This document shows positions 56,939-64,000 of a stretch of DNA of 64,000 nt, piece by piece; the first letter of the stretch is position 1; every line of letters begins with the position of its first letter. The position numbers and the translations under genes are program-made. The stretch comes from Karstenula rhodostoma CBS 690.94 (Eukaryota; Ascomycota; Dothideomycetes; Pleosporales; Didymosphaeriaceae), in contig MU001497.1 of the NCBI GenBank assembly GCA_010093485.1, forward strand, positions 601,427-665,426. Reading direction: 5' to 3'. The notes beneath the pieces are model-generated. The model was not told the DNA's origin. It worked only from the letters and a program-made list of their open reading frames with translations, and did not search any database.

Positions 56939-57409
56939 TCAGAAATCCGTAACCCGCCCATTGTAGCTGTAATCTCCCGTAGCTCCCCACCTCTGCGGCT
57001 CGACCTTTGGCCCACCAACCTCTCCCGTCTTTGGGTTGACATCGCCCTCGAACTCCGGTGGCGCACCTCTCCTCAAGTTGGGGTGCACTTCTTCGCCCTC
57101 TGGTATCCTCTTCGGCTCGTCTGCGCTGCTGTTGGGCGACTGGTTGATCCTGGCGCGTACGTCGGCGGCGGAGAAGGATACTGAGGTGGAAGTGGCGGCT
57201 GCTTCTTCGCGCGGCGTGCTGAACGCCCCGGTGCTCTGTTTCTGCAGGCGATCGAAGATCTCTTGCTCTTCTTTGGGAAGGCGCGGCGGCGCTGGAGCAG
57301 TTGGGAACGACGAAGAGAGGCGTGGTGCGGTGGTGCCGAGGGCGCGAGACGGGTTGGCGCGGCGGGAGAGTTGGCGTGGGAGGCGGAGGAGGGCGCGCGT
57401 GGACTGCAT
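56939..57409 (-). CDS. Succinate dehydrogenase assembly factor 4 (SDHAF4/Sdh8, DUF1674)
   Basis: Mitochondrial chaperone that binds the flavinated SDH1 subunit and promotes its assembly into complex II. Single exon. The start at 57409 (MQSTRALLRLPRQLSRRANPS) gives an ideal arginine-rich presequence; an upstream in-frame ATG at 57451 is less likely. The diagnostic C-terminal signature is NPKTGEVGGPKVEPQRWG, then GDYSYNGRVTDF at the very end. The middle is disordered and variable, as in the family. Its presumed client subunit type is encoded at the left edge of this window, 55 kb away, without operon-like linkage. Confidence 0.9.
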   Translation of the reverse strand: MQSTRALLRLPRQLSRRANPSRALGTTAPRLSSSFPTAPAPPRLPKEEQEIFDRLQKQSTGAFSTPREEAAATSTSVSFSAADVRARINQSPNSSADEPKRIPEGEEVHPNLRRGAPPEFEGDVNPKTGEVGGPKVEPQRWGATGDYSYNGRVTDF

Positions 57410-59032
57410 TGTCTCGGGAGTGGCAGGTGTTATGTGGGTTTGAACGGTCAAGAGGTTCAGTTAAGGAGTATGAATAATCGTTCGAGGTTCGAGGTTCGAA
57501 TGGGTGGACAAAGATGAGGCGACGACTTCCTGCCTTGCCCGAAGCCGCGGTTTGGTGGGCCAATCGGAGCGAAGCGTGTTCCTGCCCTCGGTCCCACCGT
57601 CGAGTTCTGGGCGTGCTGTTCAATAACCACCAAGAGGTCCTCCTCTCCGCTCCATTCGCAGTCTCATGCTGGAGATAAAACTCGTGCTAGATGTAATGTC
57701 CTCGGGTCAGGAAACTGGCGAAGCCTACATCCGTTTGTGATGCATTCAATGCCCAGTTGATTTGACTCCACTACTTAGATGCTCGGTTCCAGATCCGCGA
57801 ACAACTTACACGCAAGCAAGAACTGTTTCAGCAGAGTACCATAGTTAACTTGCCCAACAATAGCAGATACTTGGGTGCTTCAATAAAGCTTTTGCATAAC
57901 GCCAGGTACCAGGAACCCAAACTCTCTAGGATCAGTGTACCGCAAAAATTGTCATACAAGAGGTGCGCCGCGCAGGAGCGATATACGACCTAATTAGCCT
58001 ATCTTATAATATTTCATACTGTTGTTTCACTCTTCCTTCTTATAAGAGTATATGACTAGCTTTAGCTTTGTGTTGGCGCAACTCCTACAGTAGATACGTA
58101 AAGTACGAAGTCATAATAGTTGGCGGAGGGTGCCCAGCGAACGAGGCAAGAGCCACGCTAGCGCTACACTATATAGCAGTTCCGCTGCGCCTAAACAATC
58201 CATCACTCCTACACCTTATCTCGATACTTCGTTAATGATGGCAGTTTGCAAATATCGAGAGACCGGAAGGCTGGAGCGGTCTTTTCTGAAAATGAATTGG
58301 AAACCAGCGAGAAAATATGTCGTGTACACGTGTTGTGGCCTTAAGAAGACCGAACTTGACAGACGGTGCTGCTCCCGCTGTCTGTAAGAAGACTGAAAGA
58401 GCGTTACAGATGATGTTTTCCCTACTAGCTCCACAGCGCTGTAATCGGAACCTTCGATCACCGTCTCTCCTAGGAACATGAAGACCGGATGTAAGCTGAG
58501 GCCTTTGCCGACGGATATAGAACAGTTACTCCTAGAGTAGTTCAGGTTACTATACAAGTTTAAATAATACTATATCGCGGGTGCTCACCTTCCCATGACA
58601 GCGCCGTGTAGGCTAAAAGGATCCTGGAACACTCAAAACTTTAAGGTTTCACTCTTTCCTACTTCCTGGAGCCCGCGACGTTGGCCAAGTTGCTCGCACA
58701 GATCGAAGATGTTCTTTCACAGATTCACTCAAAGTAGCGTGAGTGGAACCCTTTTCTTGATGCAAAAGACTAATATATCAACAGAAGAATAATGTAGCGA
58801 GATGGCATCAGGCTGATCTACCTAATTTGTTGCTTACACAGCATCCTGTCAGCCTCGTATATTGCGAAGTAAAGCAAGTCAAACGACCACCTTTATTGGG
58901 CGTACACAGCCCGTTTCAGCCTTATCGTCATGATGATAAAGCGTACTGCAATCCTGCTGCCTAGCCATCCATCTTCTTTTTGAACTGTTCCTTCGTCAAA
59001 TTTGATATTGCTGCGCAGCATGGCTTTGCATC
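57410..59032. other. Gene-free interval
   Basis: About 1.6 kb with no supported gene. A minus-strand frame at 58216-58557 encodes 113 residues without recognisable features. Confidence 0.5.
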
Positions 59033-59693
59033 ATGAGTCTCCAAGTATCTACCGGGGCAGCGTCGCTTGTGGCCATTGGTTTGGGTGCAGGCGACATCTC
59101 CAGCCTCGTGTCGCTGGGCCGTTTCTTGGGTAACTGGTGGACTGCATCCAGCGGCGATGAAGAATTCCTCAACGTGCTCAATGAAGACGAATTCAACATT
59201 TTGAAAAGAAGGGGGTTGATCGATATGCCCACGTTCAACAAACGCCGGAGGAAGAAAATGCGGCTGCTCGCGAATGGACGAGCGACAATCGTCGAAGGGC
59301 AACAGGCACAGGATGCCACCAAAGACCTGAGTCGCTTCATAGCGAGCGCAGTGTGCCTCATTGCCGCTCTAGATCAGTTCGTGTCTACGGACCTAGTTAA
59401 GGCCACCATGCGCGAGACATTGAAGACTGCTCGAAACCACCGAGCACGGCGAGGATTATCTCCGTGCGGTCTTTCCGGTTCGTATTAACGCTTCGAGTTC
59501 GACGGCTACATTGCATGAATTTTCAGATGAGGCGATTCGGACTAGAATAGCCTTACAGCGCGAAGGAGTCATCGTCGCGGGACTGGTCCCATGGGCAGAG
59601 CAACATGAGCTGGTGCGGTTCCTGGTGTGGCTTATGGCTGGAGAACACGAAGAGTTTCTAACTTCTTCGTCTGACATTGCCGGCCTTACCTAA
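59033..59693 (+). pseudogene. Frameshifted relic of an uncharacterised fungal protein
   Basis: The first part (59033 to about 59436) begins MSLQVSTGAASLVAIGLGAGD and contains FLGNWWTASSGDEEFLNVL, MPTFNKRRRKKM and ATKDLSRFIASAVCLIAALDQF. The sensible continuation is in another frame from about 59438: LLETTEHGEDYLRAVFPVRI, then EFSDEAIRTRIALQREGV and VPWAEQHELVRFLVWLMAG to a stop at 59693. The net shift is one base and no intron signals bridge it. The N-terminus resembles those of small fungal proteins with a buried helical domain sometimes found before STAND/ankyrin modules, but I do not recognise a named family. It lies in the debris-rich right arm. Confidence 0.55.
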
Positions 59694-60295
59694 AGACGTA
59701 TCGAGGCTATGAACTGGATCCATTTGCCGGTGTATTACTTGACATAGGCAGCCGGAACACCGTACATAGTTACCACCAATGTTTTGTTTCACAATCTACA
59801 TAAAACTCATTGCATCCCACAATTCGTCCGACCTCCTGCGAGAGAGTCTAACCTCCGGAATGTAACATTGAGCTCAAGGTATTTGTCTAATCGCGTTTGT
59901 ATCGAATGTTCGCAATGACATCAAGCCGCGTTACCATTCTGATCGTAGTATTTGGCTGGCGCACCTGGCTTGACTAGGTGCTTTGAGCAATAGTTCGCTG
60001 AATCCTTGCCAACCCTCTTCTCTACTGGTTGACACTTCACGTTAGTGCCCTGTCTATATCAGGAGGGAAATAATAACAAAAAGATCGAGTTATCGAGTGT
60101 GTAGACAAAAATGTTAATGATATCATCTGTCTATGTCACCTAAGACTGAGCTTGAGGATGATACGCTGTTCTCAAGAAGTTGAAAGGTACTAGCACATAA
60201 GGGGCGTTGATGCACTAGCTCACAACATTGCACTTGCACAATCGGAAGCCCTCGCTATAACCTCTAATGATATGTGCACCTTCACGAAAGTCTGG
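59694..60295. other. Gene-free interval
   Basis: Nothing recognised on either strand. Confidence 0.5.
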
Positions 60296-60846
60296 CTACA
60301 AGAATCGTACCCTCTTTATGTTCCTCCTTGTCCTGTCATCTCCACCCTCTCCTTCGGTATCGCGCTCATTCCTTAACCCAGATTTTCTTTCACGTATTCT
60401 CTGCCCTATGACGCTGAAGCACTCTTCAAAATCCGCCAGCATACACTTAAACATTCGGTTCCCCTGTTCTAGAGCAGATATCCCTCCAGCCTGCAAGGCT
60501 ATGTCGCGCTCCAGCTCCTGTATCCGAGCCTTCATTGCAATCACTATAATGGAAGCATCAGCAATGTCTTAGACGACATGCTTGACTGACCTTGGGCTTC
60601 TGCCGACAAAGATGCCTCTTTGGATGGCGACGTATCTACAGGCAGTACCTTGCTGGAGCTTGAGTTTGCGTCGCTATGAGGTCGCTCACGTCAGCTGTCT
60701 ACACCGAACACTCCAATACTGATTCGTGCTCGGCATACCAGATCCTTGTACAAATTTAGGTCTTCCACCGTATCCTGTGAATAATCGGAAGCGTCAGATG
60801 GTGGTGAACCTGGATCGATTGGGCCAGACGAGACGTATTGGGCCAT
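60296..60846 (-). CDS. 149-aa coiled-coil protein of unknown function, three exons
   Basis: Exons 60846-60739, 60684-60591 and 60543-60296 sum to 450 nt, exactly 149 codons plus stop, with introns of 54 and 47 nt (donors GTATGC and GTCAGT). The N-terminal half is acidic, Ser/Pro-rich and disordered (SSGPIDPGSPPSDASDY, DTSPSKEASLSAEAQ). The C-terminal half is a helix predicted to form a coiled coil (IAMKARIQELERDIALQ, ISALEQGNRMFKCMLADFEE), followed by a basic end (RTRRNIKRVRFL). There is no bZIP basic region directly before the heptads, so it is not a normal bZIP. Exon arithmetic and compositional layout support a real gene; function is unknown. Confidence 0.55.
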
Positions 60847-63388
60847 TGCAAACTCAGGGGCTGATACAAATCTTGCAACCAGTGAGCATCTTATTCGTTA
60901 TGTATTTCTCAGGCGCAAGAATCGCCGTGGCACCAGCCACCCATCGGCGCTCCATCGATCTGGCCGATCTGATGCAAGGCCGGCTTTCGGTTGTTGATAT
61001 CCCGTCTGACCTTCGTAGACCCAATGAACAGCTGGCCGATGTGCACTGCTGATGGAATACACTCAGCCATCGCAGCGCCGATATGCCGTTGGCGTGGCGT
61101 TCAGACAAACATGGGGAGAATATAATAAGTAGGAACCAGCCCTGCGGAGGTTTTGGACATTTCTCCGTCGCCATGGAACAACTAATCCTGGTTGGCTTCG
61201 TTGTTTGTCATTGCCTCAGCCTCTTTCCGAATTATTTCATTCTAAGCACTGACATTGTCAGATTGCAATCCAATGCAGAGACCTACTTCGAGAAGATCCT
61301 GCGAACTGTTTGTCATCTCTTACAAACAGCAATCACCTCTGTTGCCGTTAGATGCACAGGAATCGCTCTTCATGCCGAAGTGCAAGCCAGCTGGATGGAG
61401 CCACTGTTTGTAACAACTTTATAGGCCAATGTCACAATGGTCATACGATGCTTTCTCAAAAAGGTGCAATGCGCAAGCTCCTAACTCTACCACAGGTGGC
61501 ACGGAATTTTCAAGGATTCGGTCGTCCAGTTTGGATAGCATCATGTCTCTACGGTATAAGCTTGTTCTGTGTGACGCTCGATCTGACATATAGTCAAATA
61601 TGAAACTTCGCGAGCTTCTGGAAGCCGCGGCAAAACGCAATACATGAACTCTGTAGGGTGCCAAAACACCTCTGACATATAGTATACGGCAACATCTCGC
61701 CGGTTCTATGGTGTAGCTCTCACTGGCCAGTACTAGTTCTTCGGCGTTGAAGCGCACTCATGATACGTACCTTTGTCTTGCTGGCCTTGCGGCCCTTGCT
61801 GCAACGGTCTCAGCTGAGCCACTCTACACGCACCCAAGGGCAGGTATGAATTGTATAGTGTTTAAGAGGCTTCTCGTTACGCTAGTGCTTTTAAATGTAG
61901 CTGTGGTATCTTGTTGTCTCGATATAGCTTTGATGCTCTATGCTCATTCAATGTCGAACGCGATAATTAAATATCAACTTTATCAAGTCTTATTGCTGGT
62001 AGGTGAGCCGAATATGTTAGTGTCAATACTAACAAGTACAGGCGTGCACATCAATCCAGCTTGTCTGCCCTCATGTCTTCTGCACAGGCCGAGCAGCGGC
62101 CCAGCGAAGGGGCTGGGCGAGGTTGGGTAACGATCTAGGGGACGGAAGTGATATCGAGCTGTAAGTGCCTGGAGGAATACACCGTGCTTGGAGATAAGAT
62201 CGGGGGAACGCTGTTCCATGGTCCACTGCAAGCTGTAGATGAGGAAAGTCGATTGGCCTGTGTAACGGTCTGACCACTTGACTGAACCGAATTGTGTTCT
62301 GGCAATCGATCGAAAAGACCATCTTGTGGATTACTTCTCACATGAGTCGGCACAGATCGGAACGACCAGCAGGCCCGAGAATGTTTCAAATTCGGCTCGC
62401 CATCATAAGCCCATATCTTGACGATCTGTTGCTGAGCTGCTCGGGATCAGGAAGGATCACTCGCTCAACACCAGCACCCATTTCCTTTCTGTTGTCTCTA
62501 ACACAACAGAAGCTGTTTGGGGAGGCCGAAATCCAGTAAGCAGCGATATAATGAGGCGAAGTTTCACGTTTCGGCGGGCAGCAAAGCATCTGGCGACCGT
62601 TAGTCATGTGAACTGGGTCTTTGTGAGTCAGTCGCGGGTCTTCTGTTGACACACTGCGCGAGAATGTTACCAAGTGTTAGATTGACTTCTATCGATGACT
62701 TTCAAGCAGCAGTATGGAGATTGGTGACTGACGAGACATTCGCTGCAGCCATTGTTTATTTCTTCTGGCTATCAGCACATGTCCTTAACAACGCTAATTG
62801 CCATCATAAAGCGTTTCGCTCAAACGAGGGGCGGACACTGAACAGCCAACCAGGGAGTCCGACGATGTGATCCTACAGTCTCACTGTCGAGCGGACAGAC
62901 TTAGCCAATGGGAGTATCAGTTCGTGGCTTTCAATAACCACTATGCCGGTTTAGACAGTGTCAGGCGGCCATAAAAGGGCATCGAAGCGGATTGGTTGGT
63001 CTGATGGACGCAAGAAAGAGGCACAGCCAGCGCTTCCATGCGGTCGTGTTTCGGCGGTCAACGGACTCGCAAATATCGAAAGAGCCCGGAAAAAATCACA
63101 ACAGCCCTGCGCAGTTCAAAGGGTGCGCGCAAAGACCTCTCATTGAGTCAATTTCTGCACAATCGATGGACGTAGTCTTCCGAGAGAATCATATTGCGAG
63201 GAGAAAATCTCAAGTTCTAAACCTTACACCCTATCATGCTCTTGTTTCATGACTAAATCATGCAGACTTGTCACCGCAATCTTGGTTACGCAACGTCAAC
63301 CTTCCCGAGCTTAATATCCGCCTCGCCCACTTGACAACAATAGCGACAACAACAAAGGAAAAGATTTGGCCATTTGTTACACGTCATA
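60847..63388. other. Gene-poor region with debris
   Basis: No complete gene supported. A signal-peptide-like start at 61747 (LAGLAALAATVSAEP) followed by a GTATGA donor is not followed by a convincing second exon. A fragment at 61606-61662 is shared with 36.3 kb. Confidence 0.5.
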
Positions 63389-63892
63389 TCAAGCTGTAGT
63401 TGAAAACCCTGTACTGTTCAGAACCATAGCTGCACCGGTACCCTGCTCGATGGAAGTTCGATTGCCTTCGGCCGTCTCGAGTGCAGTCTGTTCTATAGTC
63501 TCGATAGCCTTTGTGAGACGGATCACGCCAGCGTTGTGGAGTGCAAGTATAGCGTCTTTGACCCAGACTCTGCATGTGAACGCCTCCCTGGTATTCAGAG
63601 ATGGCTGACCACTGCTTGGTACGTTTGCGAGGGTGGTCCGAAGGGTCGCCCAGTTTTGACTCGTAGCGGTGCCCACTTTTAGGACAAGGCACAGACTCAT
63701 TGAGCTAGGAATGCCATTGGTAGTTTTGATTTCCAGTGACCAACCGCCGCTTCGATTGACAGCGTGCCATACTTCGCCCAGGGGCTTGTTTGTAGGGACG
63801 AAAATTCCCCAGTGATAGCCAGGTTGAGCGCCGCGCAGGCTGAGGATGATGTAGATGGAGTAATCCTCAAGTAGGTTCGCAACAGCCGACAT
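63389..63892 (-). CDS. Small conserved fungal protein, DUF6914-like (tentative)
   Basis: Single exon, 167 residues, no signal peptide or membrane segment. Motifs that look conserved: YSIYIILSLRGAQPGYHWGI, VWHAVNRSGGWSLEIK, SMSLCLVLKVGT, REAFTCRVWVKDAILALHN and IEQTALETAEGNR near the end. This pattern (YHW early, then a conserved R-x-W-V-K-D-A-L-type helix) is that of a small uncharacterised fungal family; I assign DUF6914 only from memory and tentatively. The start codon lies only 13 bp from the beginning of the tandem repeat region, so the array is in its promoter or leader. Confidence 0.65.
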   Translation of the reverse strand: MSAVANLLEDYSIYIILSLRGAQPGYHWGIFVPTNKPLGEVWHAVNRSGGWSLEIKTTNGIPSSMSLCLVLKVGTATSQNWATLRTTLANVPSSGQPSLNTREAFTCRVWVKDAILALHNAGVIRLTKAIETIEQTALETAEGNRTSIEQGTGAAMVLNSTGFSTTA

Positions 63893-63904
63893 TGTGGGAT
63901 TAGT

Positions 63905-64000
63905 GAAGAACAGGTAGATTGGAAAGAACAGGTAGATTGGAAAGAACAGGTAGATTGGAAAGAACAGGTAGATTGGAAAGAACAGGTAGATTGGAAAGAA
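63905..64000 (+). repeat. 18-bp minisatellite, at least five copies, running off the window
   Basis: Perfect tandem units of GAACAGGTAGATTGGAAA through the last base of the window. The true length is unknown. Confidence 0.95.

Noticed and set aside
60726..61174. Open frames on both strands upstream of the coiled-coil gene
   Set aside because: They overlap exon 1 of that gene in other frames and show no domain.
61747..62130. Signal-peptide-like start (LAGLAALAATVSAEP) with a possible intron
   Set aside because: The second exon would encode only about 30 residues of unconvincing sequence; possibly a relic of a secreted protein.
63905..64000. CRISPR-like array
   Set aside because: Units are contiguous with no spacers, in a eukaryotic genome; it is a minisatellite.

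Overview
The window is nuclear DNA of a filamentous ascomycete (Pezizomycotina). The evidence is short introns of about 45-90 nt with GTRNGY donors and CTAAC/CTAAT branch sites, a fungal gene complement (SPX phosphate carrier, fused tryptophan synthase, Zn2Cys6 regulator, fungal roadblock protein), and a sharply bounded AT-rich island whose substitutions fit repeat-induced point mutation (RIP). A Dothideomycete, perhaps Pleosporales, is likely, but that is inference from gene style. Exons were joined by eye; where the text says a model closes in frame, the exon lengths sum to a multiple of three.

Layout. 1-15 kb is a compact gene-dense block: an SDH1-type flavoprotein running off the left edge, a small gene for a CS-alpha-beta defensin hidden by an intron, a tetraspanin, an EF-hand protein fragment, an isoprenylcysteine methyltransferase-like protein, a peroxisomal-type peroxiredoxin, a DUF1348 protein, a dynein roadblock light chain, the rRNA-processing factor IPI1 and a DUF262 protein. 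15-22.7 kb holds a secreted beta-propeller, an SPX-domain phosphate transporter and tryptophan synthase. 22.7-37.3 kb is almost empty except for one Zn2Cys6 regulator at 30.6-32 kb. 37.3-54.4 kb holds an SDR, a broken beta-propeller paralogue, an intron-containing tRNA-Cys, a 75-aa membrane protein, RRP12, a 2099-aa DOCK-family GEF and a secreted carboxylesterase.

54.4-64 kb is accessory in character: a 983-bp AT-rich (RIP-degraded) insertion with target-site duplications, SDHAF4, a frameshifted gene relic, a 149-aa coiled-coil protein of unknown function, gene debris, a small conserved fungal protein and an 18-bp minisatellite at the edge.

Most notable: (i) the defensin, whose six cysteines fall in the CS-alpha-beta pattern only after a 59-nt intron is removed; (ii) a family of three insertions (49, 97 and 983 bp) that share one end, differ at the other, and are each flanked by a 13-14 bp direct duplication. 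This is the signature of 5'-truncated retroposition. One copy sits in an intron and duplicated that intron's 3' splice site. Genes that work in common processes are dispersed rather than clustered: SDH1-like and SDHAF4 (succinate dehydrogenase), IPI1 and RRP12 (ribosome biogenesis). I see no secondary-metabolite cluster and no CRISPR array.
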